In this document: positions 34,568 to 42,914 of the stretch, one piece after another | How the letters are laid out: each line of letters begins with the position of its first letter | Position numbering within the stretch: position 1 is the first letter of the stretch | Assembly: GCA_040771825.1 (NCBI GenBank) | Contig: JAXGZG010000001.1 | Location: 620,001 to 684,000, forward strand | Length of the DNA stretch: 64,000 bases | From: JAXGZG01 sp040771825 | GTDB taxonomy: Bacteria; Bacillota; Sulfobacillia; Fermentithermobacillales; Fermentithermobacillaceae | Direction: 5' to 3' | The notes under the pieces: generated by a model | What the model was told of the DNA's origin: nothing | Seen by the model: only the letters and a program-made list of their open reading frames with translations | Databases searched by the model: none | Made by a program: the position numbers and the translations under genes

Positions 34568-35327
34568 AGTACAGAGAGTCACTAAGTCCTTCGGAGGACT
34601 TACCGCCGTCCGGGACGTGGATTTGTCCATCGGCGAGGGAGAGATCCTTGGGCTCATTGGCCCCAACGGTGCAGGCAAGACAACGCTGTTCAACTTAGTT
34701 ACCGGCATCTACCGCCCTACCTCTGGGGCCATATCCTACGGCGGAAGGAATCTTTCTCGGCTCAAGCCCCATGAGATAACGAGTCTAGGGATGGCACGCA
34801 CGTTTCAGAATATCCGGTTGTTCGAGGAAATGTCGGTGTTGGAGAACGTCATGATTGGCAGGCACTGCCGCACCAAAGCGGGGGCTTGGGGGTCTGTGTT
34901 CCGGTTTCCATGGGTCGTCCGGGAGGAAAAGGGGACGATCGGCCGATCCTTGGAAATCCTGGATTTCGTGGGGCTCAACGCAGATCCAAAGGAGAAAGCA
35001 GGCAGTCTTTCATACGGTCAGCAACGGCAGTTGGAGATCGCCAGGGCATTGGCTACCGATCCAGATTTCATGCTATTGGATGAACCCGCCGCCGGCATGA
35101 ATCCCCAGGAGACCAAGGAGCTCATAGGGCTCATCGAGCGCATTCGGACCATTGGCAAAACCATCCTTCTTATAGAGCACGATATGAAAGTGGTCATGGG
35201 GACGGCCGACAGGGTCGCTGTTCTCGACTACGGCCGAAAAATCGCCGACGGCACCCCCGTAGAAGTTCAGCGGGACGAGAAGGTGATTAGGGCGTACTTG
35301 GGAGATGATTCGGATGCTGGCGCTTAA
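34554..35327 (+). CDS. livG: ABC ATPase, LivG type
   Basis: 257 aa. Walker A GPNGAGKTT, then the LivG-specific MARTFQNIRLFEEMSVLENV, signature LSYGQQRQ, Walker B MLLLDEPAAGMN and switch LIEHDMKVV. The C-terminal VIRAYLGD end is typical. ATG 34554 is preferred to GTG 34545, which abuts the ribosome site. Coupled to livM and livF by overlaps. Confidence 0.94.
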   Translation: MSLLEVQRVTKSFGGLTAVRDVDLSIGEGEILGLIGPNGAGKTTLFNLVTGIYRPTSGAISYGGRNLSRLKPHEITSLGMARTFQNIRLFEEMSVLENVMIGRHCRTKAGAWGSVFRFPWVVREEKGTIGRSLEILDFVGLNADPKEKAGSLSYGQQRQLEIARALATDPDFMLLDEPAAGMNPQETKELIGLIERIRTIGKTILLIEHDMKVVMGTADRVAVLDYGRKIADGTPVEVQRDEKVIRAYLGDDSDAGA

Positions 35328-36018
35328 GGGGCTTACGGCGCACTACGGCGCAATCAGGGCTCTTAAGGGCGTATTCCTTGAGGTGGGGCAAGGGGAGATC
35401 GTAGCTCTCATCGGCGCCAACGGAGCGGGGAAGACCACGACTCTCAAGGCCATCTCGGGGCTGGTCTCTTCTTCAGAAGGGGACATTGTGTTCAACGGGC
35501 AGAGCATAGCCGGGGTATCCCCAGAAAACATAGTGAAGATGGGCATTTCCCATGTGCCTGAAGGGCGTAGGGTTTTTCCGCACATGACGGTCATGGAGAA
35601 CCTGGAAATGGGGGCGTACTTCCGCTCCGACTCAAGGAATGTCAGGGATGACCTAGACAAGGTCTTCGACCTATTCCCCCAGTTGGCGGACCGCAGGAAA
35701 CAGGCTGCGGGCACTCTGAGCGGCGGCGAACAGCAGATGCTCGCTATGGGGCGAGCGCTCATGGCGCGCCCCAAACTTCTTCTGATGGACGAGCCGTCCA
35801 TGGGGTTAGCCCCCAAAATCGTACAGTCGATCTTCGCGATCATCAGGGACATCAATGAGACTGGCACAACCGTACTTCTTGTGGAGCAGAACGCCCATCT
35901 CGCTTTGGCTGCCGCCAATCGTGCCTACGTACTGGAGACGGGATCCATAGCTCTTCAGGGTGACTCCGGAGACTTGGCAAGGAATCAAAGGGTCCGCCAA
36001 GCTTACTTGGGCGAGTGA
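35314..36018 (+). CDS. livF: ABC ATPase, LivF type
   Basis: 234 aa. Walker A GANGAGKTT, ISHVPEGRRVFPHMTVMENL (LivF type), signature LSGGEQQM, Walker B LLLMDEPSMGLA, switch LVEQNAH. ATG 35314 is chosen since the ATG at 35305 touches the only ribosome site. It overlaps livG by 14 nt. The gap of 114 nt to the SDR gene contains no obvious terminator. Confidence 0.94.
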   Translation: MLALKGLTAHYGAIRALKGVFLEVGQGEIVALIGANGAGKTTTLKAISGLVSSSEGDIVFNGQSIAGVSPENIVKMGISHVPEGRRVFPHMTVMENLEMGAYFRSDSRNVRDDLDKVFDLFPQLADRRKQAAGTLSGGEQQMLAMGRALMARPKLLLMDEPSMGLAPKIVQSIFAIIRDINETGTTVLLVEQNAHLALAAANRAYVLETGSIALQGDSGDLARNQRVRQAYLGE

Positions 36019-36132
36019 GCGGAGAGTGAGCCTGAAGATGGCTAGTATGCGGCTGCTGGGCCATTGTTGTACAGGCGCAACAAAGATATGCTGGAAGGCG
36101 ATACCGCACTATCCTTATTGGAGGGATCTAGA

Positions 36133-36924
36133 ATGGGAGAATGGCACCGCTGCTTCGCTGGCAAAGTTGCATTGATTACCGGCGGTTCCCAGGGAATAGG
36201 AAAGGCTATCGCCAAAGAGATAGGAACGTATGGTGCAAAAGTAGTCATTTGCAGCCGGTCTTCCAAGAGTGTTGACGCGGCTTCTCGGCATCTCAAAGAC
36301 CTAGGCGTCGAAGCCATGGGCATGTCTTGCGATGTGAGTTCCAAACAAGAGATTGACGCATTGGTGGACAAGACCATTGCTCAATACGGGCGTATCGATT
36401 TTCTGGTAAATAATGCCGGGTTGTACCCGGTTACCAATTTCCTTGAAATGACCGAAGAGCAGTGGGATCAGGTGATAGACACCAATCTCAAAGGGACGTT
36501 CATGTGTTCTCAGAGGGTTGCACAGACCATGGTCGCAGCTGGGAGGGGCGGAGCCATTGTGAATATCGGCTCCACATCTAGTTGGATTGCCCGTCCCGGA
36601 GTCGCTCATTATTCCTCGTCCAAAGCCGCTGTGAACCTTCTCACCAAGGTCATGGCCGTTGAGCTCGCCCCATACGGTATCCGCGTCAATGCCCTGTGTC
36701 CGGGCGTGATTGGCACTGAGACCACCTTGGACACTGCTGCCAATACTCCCGAGGCGGGACGCGAGTTTGCCACAAAAGTAAAGAGAATTCCTCTTGGGCG
36801 TGTTGGGACTCCAGAGGAGATTGCCAAAGCCGCTGTTTTTCTTTTGTCACCAGATGCCAGTTACTTTACGGCGTCGGTGATCTATGAGGATGGAGGATAC
36901 ACTGCGGGCATCAGTTCTTACTAA
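36133..36924 (+). CDS. Short-chain dehydrogenase/reductase
   Basis: 263 aa, classical SDR. Cofactor motif TGGSQGIG, CSRSSKS after the second strand (which favours NADP), NNAG, catalytic Ser in NIGSTSSW and the YSSSK catalytic Tyr/Lys pair, and CPGVIGTET. ATG 36133 is 7 nt after GGAGGG. It lies between the liv genes and the aconitase-X genes on the same strand, so it probably oxidises or reduces the imported compound or the dehydration product. Exact substrate unknown. Confidence 0.9.
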   Translation: MGEWHRCFAGKVALITGGSQGIGKAIAKEIGTYGAKVVICSRSSKSVDAASRHLKDLGVEAMGMSCDVSSKQEIDALVDKTIAQYGRIDFLVNNAGLYPVTNFLEMTEEQWDQVIDTNLKGTFMCSQRVAQTMVAAGRGGAIVNIGSTSSWIARPGVAHYSSSKAAVNLLTKVMAVELAPYGIRVNALCPGVIGTETTLDTAANTPEAGREFATKVKRIPLGRVGTPEEIAKAAVFLLSPDASYFTASVIYEDGGYTAGISSY

Positions 36925-36956
36925 TATTTCGAGGCAGCCGAGGTAGGTGAAGTCTT

Positions 36957-38216
36957 GTGATTCTCTCTATCGAAGAGAAGGACATGCTAGAAGGCAAGTT
37001 GGGCCAAGGCGCGAAACTTGCCATGCAGGTCGTGACCGAAGTGGGACAGTTGTACGGGGCCGAGAGGCTAATTGCCGTTAGCCAAGTGCACATTGACGGA
37101 TGTCTCTACGGGGCAGTGGGAGAGGCGGGGCTGGAATTTGCCGAGAAACTGGCTGCCCTAGGAGCCAAGGTGAGGGTACCCACTACTTTGAATGTTACTT
37201 CAAGGGATATCCAGGGATGGCGTGAGTTCCGAATACCCGACGATTTCTCTCGTAAGTCAGAGAGGATGGAGCGGGCATATTTGGCCATGGGCTGCATTCC
37301 CACTTGGACTTGTGCCCCTTACCAGGTAGGCATCGTCCCCAGGTTTGGAGAGCAGATCGCTTGGGCTGAGTCTAACGCCATATGTTTCGCCAATTCAGTG
37401 CTAGGAGCCCGCACCAATCGCTACGCGGATCTGGTCGACATTTGCTGTGCTGTGGTTGGGAGAGCGCCTCTGTTCGGATTGCATCTTGCCGAAAACCGGA
37501 GGGGGGAGATTCTCATAGAATTTGACCCTTCCTGTGAGAGGCTGCTGACCAACGACAGAGCGTACTCCGCAGCCGGTTATCTGGTAGGCGAGATAGCAGG
37601 AAGCAGGATACCCGCAATATCGGGTATCCCGTCCCTAGTCTCCACAGATGAACTCAAACTCTTTAGCGCTGCAGCCGCTTCCTCTGGCGCCGTGGGCTTG
37701 TTCCACATTATCGGTGTGACCCCCGAGGCCAAGACTCTAGACGAGTGTTTCCAGGGGAAACCGCCGGAAGAGACAGTAGTGATTGACTCCGCCGCCTTCC
37801 TAGACGCCTGCCAAAGACTCGACCAGCCTAGGCTCGCGCCGGGTTCGAGGACAAGGGTGGATGCGGTGATGATAGGTTGTCCTCACGCTTCGTACGCCGA
37901 GGTATGCAGCGTCGTTTCTGCTATGGGGAACAGGCAGGCTAAGCCGGGAGTTGAGTTCTGGATCCAGACAAGCAAGGCGGTTTACGACCTTCTTCTGAGA
38001 TGCGGGATGACGGAGCGGGTAGAAAAGGCGGGCATCAAGTTGCTCCGGGATTCCTGTATGCTGGAGTTTCCTCTTGAAGAGTGGGGCTTCCAGACGTTGG
38101 TCACCAACTCGGGTAAAGCAGCCCACTACGCTCCGGGCCACGTGGGTCTCAATACCTACTTAAGAGACACCCTAGGTTGCGTGGAAGCAGCGGTTACCGG
38201 GGAGGTGGTCTCGTGA
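36957..38216 (+). CDS. Aconitase X, large (catalytic) subunit
   Basis: 419 aa, AcnX catalytic domain (formerly DUF521). Conserved cysteines likely to hold the Fe-S cluster are in MGCIPTWTCAPYQ (C113, C119), GCPHASYAEV (C308) and DSCMLEF (C367). AcnX enzymes are dehydratases: the archaeal form acts on phosphomevalonate and bacterial ones on cis-3-hydroxyproline. Here the small subunit is a separate gene overlapping by 4 nt. Start GTG 36957 follows GAGGTAGGTG. The Liv and SDR context argues for catabolism of an imported hydroxy-acid or hydroxy-amino acid. Confidence 0.9.
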   Translation: MILSIEEKDMLEGKLGQGAKLAMQVVTEVGQLYGAERLIAVSQVHIDGCLYGAVGEAGLEFAEKLAALGAKVRVPTTLNVTSRDIQGWREFRIPDDFSRKSERMERAYLAMGCIPTWTCAPYQVGIVPRFGEQIAWAESNAICFANSVLGARTNRYADLVDICCAVVGRAPLFGLHLAENRRGEILIEFDPSCERLLTNDRAYSAAGYLVGEIAGSRIPAISGIPSLVSTDELKLFSAAAASSGAVGLFHIIGVTPEAKTLDECFQGKPPEETVVIDSAAFLDACQRLDQPRLAPGSRTRVDAVMIGCPHASYAEVCSVVSAMGNRQAKPGVEFWIQTSKAVYDLLLRCGMTERVEKAGIKLLRDSCMLEFPLEEWGFQTLVTNSGKAAHYAPGHVGLNTYLRDTLGCVEAAVTGEVVS

Positions 38217-38662
38217 AGCTCTTGAGGGGGTCTTTCCAGGCTCGAGTGGCAGTGGCAGGTGAAGCGCGGGGCGAAGCCCTGGTTTCCAATATGCCTCTGA
38301 GTTTCTGGGGAGGGCTAGATCCCAGATCTGGCAAGGTCACAGACATGAGGCATGACCTCTACGGTCAATGCGTCTCGGGCAAGGTTTTGCTCCTACCTGA
38401 AGGCAGGGGGTCCAGCAGCAGTTCCAGCGTGTTGTTAGAGGCAATACGCGCCGGAACCGCCCCTGCCGCCATAGTGAACATGGTCACTGAACCTATCGTA
38501 GCCACCGGTTCCATTATCGGGCGGGTTCTCTATGGAAGGGCTGTGCCGATTATTACCGTAGACCGGGCGGATTACGCCCGCATCAAGACTGGAGACCGGG
38601 TGGTCATTGCCATGCTTGGCGGCGGGCTAGCTACGCTTATGGTAGATCGCTTCGTTCAGTGA
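38213..38662 (+). CDS. Aconitase X, small (swivel) subunit
   Basis: 149 aa, AcnX small domain (formerly DUF126). It has MPLSFWGGLDPRSGKVTD, the serine-rich active-site loop LPEGRGSSSSSSVL and TGDRVVIAMLGG. In aconitases the swivel-domain serine takes part in catalysis. Starts at GTG 38213, overlapping the large subunit stop (GTGA) with GGGGAGG upstream, so the two subunits are coupled. It ends the liv operon. Confidence 0.9.
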   Translation: MKLLRGSFQARVAVAGEARGEALVSNMPLSFWGGLDPRSGKVTDMRHDLYGQCVSGKVLLLPEGRGSSSSSSVLLEAIRAGTAPAAIVNMVTEPIVATGSIIGRVLYGRAVPIITVDRADYARIKTGDRVVIAMLGGGLATLMVDRFVQ

Positions 38663-38840
38663 ACGGTTTTCTCTTTAGGGCATGGCGAGGAAGTTTCAGG
38701 GGAAGGTGAGTGCAGGACTCCGCATCCCATGATGAAGATCCCCCACTTGTCAGGCGCATCCACCTGTTTCCCTGGAATTTCCCCTAAAACCCGCAACACA
38801 TACTACTTGTCGGAGGTGCGAGTGACTGCAGACCTTTTCC

Positions 38841-39722
38841 GTGGCATCTGGCAAAGCCCTAGACTCCATACGGCACCTAGTCAGTCAAGAGATACAGGCA
38901 TGGGAGGCCCGTGGGGTCAAGATAGGCGTTACCGAGAACCAGGCTGGCGAGTTACTCGTGCTGCGCTGCGAAGTGCCCAAGGCGAGGGAGTCGGAAGCCC
39001 ATGCGATTCTCAAGACTGTCAAAGCCTCAATTGCCAACGGCTTATCCCATGTGATCATAGACGATTACGAGAAGCTTCTGGTTGGGCGACTCATCGACGA
39101 TAACTATGGATATTTGTCTGGGCTCGATCGAGAGATTCTCAAGCGCAAAGTGTCCTCTAGGCTTTCAGGTAGGGACAGTCTTTTCCCATCCCAAAGGCAC
39201 GATGGGGAGAGCCAGAGAAAAAGCAGAGTCTGGGCCAAACTAGCCGAATACTTGGAGAGAGAAGACGAAATAGTCCTTGAGGGATTCATCACTTTTCGCC
39301 TTAAGGAGTACCTGGAGAACCTTTTTGACACGGTGGAGGATGTAGTCGAGGATTACCTCACTGAGCGCGAGTACCGGGAGTTCCTGAAACTTCTGCGGCA
39401 TTTCATGTCTAGGCAGAAGAACCCCACTCGGTTAGTCAACGTGGTACGAGATGGGAATCAATATCGCTTGCTGGATGATAGGCGGGATCCTGTGAAAGGC
39501 GAAGTTGCACGTTTCGTGCAGAGGCCCCCAAGAGGCATTGACTTGGGGATCGATGACGTGATAGTCAGCGCGGTGGTCACTTTGGCCCCTGAGACTGTAA
39601 TCTGGCATGGGGACAGCAGCGGTTCCCCATGCTATGACCTAATTCGAGACCTCTTTGAGGAGCGCCTGGTAGTGTGCACTGGCTGTGAGTTGGAGTCCAA
39701 AGACTTGGCTCCGCAAGAATAA
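38841..39722 (+). CDS. ytxC: Sporulation protein YtxC-like
   Basis: 293 aa. The C-terminal half carries the YtxC pattern: EGFITFRLKEYLENLFDTVE, VEDYLTEREYREFLKLLRHF. YtxC is a conserved protein of spore-formers with no assigned activity; in Bacillus subtilis its gene adjoins thrS. GTG 38841 has no ribosome site. GGAGG at 38812-38816 points instead to CTG 38826 (9 nt, adds LQTFSV in frame) or to GTG 38822 in another frame, so the real start is uncertain or a frameshift lies in the first codons. Confidence 0.82.
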   Translation: MASGKALDSIRHLVSQEIQAWEARGVKIGVTENQAGELLVLRCEVPKARESEAHAILKTVKASIANGLSHVIIDDYEKLLVGRLIDDNYGYLSGLDREILKRKVSSRLSGRDSLFPSQRHDGESQRKSRVWAKLAEYLEREDEIVLEGFITFRLKEYLENLFDTVEDVVEDYLTEREYREFLKLLRHFMSRQKNPTRLVNVVRDGNQYRLLDDRRDPVKGEVARFVQRPPRGIDLGIDDVIVSAVVTLAPETVIWHGDSSGSPCYDLIRDLFEERLVVCTGCELESKDLAPQE

Positions 39723-39745
39723 AACCCCTGGGCCGGCCGCCGTAG

Positions 39746-39751
39746 TATAAT
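39746..39751 (+). promoter_or_regulatory. -10 box before the MFS-LuxR regulator
   Basis: TATAAT at 39746-39751 without a good -35 box. Transcription would start near 39758, too close for ATG 39763 to have a ribosome site, which favours TTG 39787. Confidence 0.4.
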
Positions 39752-39786
39752 GGTCCCACGACATGTACTACCCGAAGGGGTGGGTT

Positions 39787-41238
39787 TTGCTGGCTAGCCC
39801 CGCTAAACCGAGGTCTGCAGGAATCCTGGACGACCGTGCGGTTTCCGTAGCGGTGTTTGCGTTGTTTTCTGCGTGGTTATTGACGGTGTCATTTGAGGGA
39901 CGCATACTCTACGCCTTAGCCGACAAGTACGGGGCCGAGCCACACGATCTTGTGTTCGGGGCCATGGCAGCCTGCTTCGGAGGGCTTGCCACTTCCGGCT
40001 TCTTTATCCGTTCGCTGCAGGCCGCTAGAAACATCATTCTTGGGACTGTCTCATTTTGCGCATTGGGGAGTTCTGTGTTTTTGACGCCTCCTTCATTGGC
40101 ATGGAGTGCGTTTTTGTGGGCAGGGTCTTTTCTCATGGGGCTTTCTATCGCCTCTTGGGGCCACTATGTGAAGTATTGCGCCAAACCCGGCGAGAGAACA
40201 ACTACTGTGGCTGAAGGTCTTATCTATTCGAATATCCTCATGATAGCCATCAACGTAGTCACAGCAAACGTGTCGCCTTACTTAGGTTTGGCTTTGGCAG
40301 TCCTCTTCTTGGGCGGGGCCTTTGCTCTAGGCGCAAGACTTGTATGCGGCACTCCGGGCCCCATACCGTTTGCGCCTTTGGCGGAAGAGGGCCCGGGGGT
40401 TCCCAGCCTACTCAAGCCCCTCTTATTCTTGTTCTTGTTTGTGGGAGTCATCACGGTTGATTCAGGGTTGATGTACCAAGTGATAAGCCCAGCCTATACA
40501 CATCACGCCACCTTGTCTAGCTGGTACTGGGCAATCCCCTACATAGCGGCCCTGTATGTCATGAAGCGTAGCCTTGGTAGATCATCGGACAAAAGCAACG
40601 TCCTTTACGTTGCTTTGGCCATGATGGGCCTGGCGTTTCTGGCTTTTATGACCCTAGATCGGTCTGTGGGCAGCTACTTGTTGGTAGATACGTTGATGCT
40701 CGGAGCCTTTGGTGTGTATGATCTGTTCTGGTGGAGTGTTCTTGCCGACCTGTTGGAATTTGCTCCAAACCCTGGGCTTATCCTCGGGGTCGGTTTGTCA
40801 TCAAACGTGCTTGGAGTGCTGGTAGGGGGACTAATTGGCAGAAGAGCGTTTCAAGGACTTGAGCTTCAACAGGGTTCTTCAGTTTTGGCACTTGCGGTCC
40901 TTTTCGTCATCGCTGCAATGCTTCCTAGGCTCCAAAGAGAGCTCTCGCTAGTCCTGAAAGACCACGCTTTTCTTACGGCGTTTAGGGAGGCTCTACCGGA
41001 AGCTTCTAGAGAAGAGAAGAAGGAAGCGATGGACAAGCTTGCACTGGTCAGACGACTCACTGACCGGGAGAGGGAGGTAGCCGACCTGCTTCTGCAGGGA
41101 CGGACCTACAAGGATATCGCACATCGTCTGTTTGTGAGCGAGAACACGGTGAAGTATCACGTCAAGAACATTTACGCAAAGGTCAACGTGCAGAACAAGG
41201 TCGAACTTGTAAACCTCCTTACTGAGAGGGTCTCATAG
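39787..41238 (+). CDS. Twelve-helix MFS-like membrane protein fused to LuxR DNA-binding domain
   Basis: 483 aa. Twelve hydrophobic segments (for example AVSVAVFALFSAWLLTV, LLKPLLFLFLFVGVIT, LILGVGLSSNVLGVLVGG) fill residues 1-385, followed by a short linker and a GerE/LuxR helix-turn-helix: LTDREREVADLLLQGRTYKD, then LFVSENTVKYHVKNIYAK. This is a membrane-embedded transcription factor, with the membrane part probably the sensor. The architecture is known mainly from Coriobacteriia-type anaerobes. TTG 39787 follows AAGGGG; ATG 39763 lacks a site. The target is unknown; the adjacent surface-protein genes are candidates. Confidence 0.85.
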   Translation: MLASPAKPRSAGILDDRAVSVAVFALFSAWLLTVSFEGRILYALADKYGAEPHDLVFGAMAACFGGLATSGFFIRSLQAARNIILGTVSFCALGSSVFLTPPSLAWSAFLWAGSFLMGLSIASWGHYVKYCAKPGERTTTVAEGLIYSNILMIAINVVTANVSPYLGLALAVLFLGGAFALGARLVCGTPGPIPFAPLAEEGPGVPSLLKPLLFLFLFVGVITVDSGLMYQVISPAYTHHATLSSWYWAIPYIAALYVMKRSLGRSSDKSNVLYVALAMMGLAFLAFMTLDRSVGSYLLVDTLMLGAFGVYDLFWWSVLADLLEFAPNPGLILGVGLSSNVLGVLVGGLIGRRAFQGLELQQGSSVLALAVLFVIAAMLPRLQRELSLVLKDHAFLTAFREALPEASREEKKEAMDKLALVRRLTDREREVADLLLQGRTYKDIAHRLFVSENTVKYHVKNIYAKVNVQNKVELVNLLTERVS

Positions 41239-41332
41239 TCTGCTACGACACTTACGGTTGATTCCTCAGATATTAGGCAAACTGCCTTCGCAACTACCCT
41301 CAAACTACCCGTTTGTGTGGGGGATTTCCGTT

Positions 41333-41396
41333 GTGTATAGGCTATTTTGGTCATGGGTGGCAGGAGCAATGACTCCCAAGGTTTTCACCTATACAC
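41333..41396 (+). repeat. 64-nt inverted-repeat element in lipoprotein leader
   Basis: Perfect 9-bp arms GTGTATAGG (41333-41341) and CCTATACAC (41388-41396) enclose shorter complementary pieces (GTCAT/ATGAC, TTGG/CCAA). It ends directly before the GAGGAGGG ribosome site of the next gene, so it may fold in the mRNA or be an operator. Confidence 0.5.
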
Positions 41397-41410
41397 GAGG
41401 AGGGCGCATC

Positions 41411-42475
41411 GTGAAGAGACTCGCATGTGTACTCGTTGCTATCATGGTGATAGCGGCGTCCGGGTGCAAGGATATTACGGGCACGTACAAGCCTGGCAGC
41501 TTCGGCAAGACTCCAAGAGAGAAGGCCATGGTGGAGGCCGTAACCGAGAAGTACGGGGATCTGACCCAAAAAGGAGACCCGCGGTTTCTGGAGGCTAGGA
41601 TGACGTCTAGCGTAGAAGACTTCGTCCCGGTTGACACTGTATCCAAGTATTCCAAGGACGCACAGAAGATTTTCGCGTGGTTTGTTTACGACAATTTCAG
41701 CAAGGATGACATAGAAGTCGAGTGGATATATCTAGACAACGACCATTCCATACACACCTTCAAAGAAAAGTCCGGCGATGACTTTGGCAGGGGAGCTTTT
41801 ATATTGGAAAGACCAGATGATGGATGGCCTCTCGGCAACTACAAGGTAATCATACGCGGGCGCGGCATTCAGGAGGTTTTGACCTTCGGAATCCACGAGG
41901 GCGCCACGGTAGCAACTCCTCTCTCACTGGAGAACGGGAAGTTCGCCCTGTCTCCTACTCCCGGCTGGCATTTCACCCACGGGGAAGTCTACATGAACCC
42001 GATGGATGTATCTCTTGTCGGAGGTCGGAGGGGCACTCTGATAGGCACCACAGACGTCATATGGGACTACACTGAAGGCAAGGGCGAGAAAAACAGTCAT
42101 ACCACCACAGTTACGCGAAAATACGATAACGGCAAAGTCATCGCTTCAGGTTCTGCAACTACCACTTGGATAGATCCACCGACCTACTTTGGCGGCGACG
42201 AAACGCCGACTGTCAAAGTGGATCGAGTTGTGGAGTCGGATTGGGGTATTCCCAAGTTCAACATCCACTTCGATCTGGCTGATATCAACCCCGGAGGCGC
42301 TACTGCAAGTTACATCAGCTTTGTAGGTTCTAACGGCGAAACACATGTCCAGACCTTTCAAGGCAACTTCCAAATGGAAAAAGCCGTCAAAGGGAAAGCG
42401 GGCGACAAAAGGGCCATCATCCTCTACCTTGAAGGATACGGGTACAAGTACTGCTACGAGTGGAAAGAGCAGTGA
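41411..42475 (+). CDS. Secreted lipoprotein, function unknown
   Basis: 354 aa from GTG 41411, 6 nt after GAGGAGGG. The signal peptide VKRLACVLVAIMVIAASGC ends in a lipobox. The mature protein is rich in strands and aromatic residues (IFAWFVYDNFSKDDIEVEWI, LERPDDGWPLGNYKVIIRG), the second resembling Ig-like domains that carry a WPxGxYKVxI phrase. A C-terminal domain is not recognised. It is followed by a terminator, so it is monocistronic. Confidence 0.75.
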   Translation: MKRLACVLVAIMVIAASGCKDITGTYKPGSFGKTPREKAMVEAVTEKYGDLTQKGDPRFLEARMTSSVEDFVPVDTVSKYSKDAQKIFAWFVYDNFSKDDIEVEWIYLDNDHSIHTFKEKSGDDFGRGAFILERPDDGWPLGNYKVIIRGRGIQEVLTFGIHEGATVATPLSLENGKFALSPTPGWHFTHGEVYMNPMDVSLVGGRRGTLIGTTDVIWDYTEGKGEKNSHTTTVTRKYDNGKVIASGSATTTWIDPPTYFGGDETPTVKVDRVVESDWGIPKFNIHFDLADINPGGATASYISFVGSNGETHVQTFQGNFQMEKAVKGKAGDKRAIILYLEGYGYKYCYEWKEQ

Positions 42476-42539
42476 GTTCGTTCACCTGATGAACAGCAAG
42501 ACAGACCCAGTCGCGTAAGGTGCCTGGGGATCTAGTAGC

Positions 42540-42582
42540 GGCCCCACGGAGTCTCAACTAGACAACTCCGGGGGCCTTTCTT
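42540..42582 (+). terminator. Rho-independent terminator
   Basis: Stem GGCCCC-A-CGGAG with CTCCG-GGGGCC (one bulged A) followed by TTTCTTCT. Confidence 0.85.
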
Positions 42583-42914
42583 CTGTTCATCCTTTCTCCA
42601 CTACCTAGAATCCCCTTCCTCTGCCGACCGGCTTGCCATGCCAACCTACCAAGACGGGCCCCGCAACGGGTCTAAAAACCCGCGTTCGGTCATTACTTGG
42701 TTATGAACCCAGTTTCTGGGTGAACCCTTGACGGAATACGGCCTTGCGGAGTGAGGCATGGCCATGATGTCGGCGCATGGAGCAATCGGGCGTCGGGGCC
42801 CTCCAGCACAGGGCGGTAACCGCAGCCTCAGCTATACGCAGCAAATGAGGCCTAGAAGGGATGATGCCATTGGACGAGCAGAGAACGGGTTAGGAAGGGA
42901 TTGGCAGCGCGAAT
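42583..42914 (+). other. Structured leader before the SLH protein gene
   Basis: About 330 nt without a gene. Several hairpins stand in a row: AACGGGT/ACCCGCGTT (about 42665), CCCAG/CTGGG (about 42708), GCGGT/ACCGC (about 42812) and GCCTCA/TGAGGC (about 42825-42851). I compared it by eye with c-di-GMP, cobalamin and SAM riboswitches and found no match. Confidence 0.4.

Noticed and set aside
42755..42900. Possible c-di-GMP-I riboswitch (CACAGGGC, then ACGCA and GGCCTA fragments)
   Set aside because: The pieces fold into two local hairpins (GCGGT/ACCGC and GCCTCA/TGAGGC) and lack the GCAAAGCC core and tetraloop receptor.
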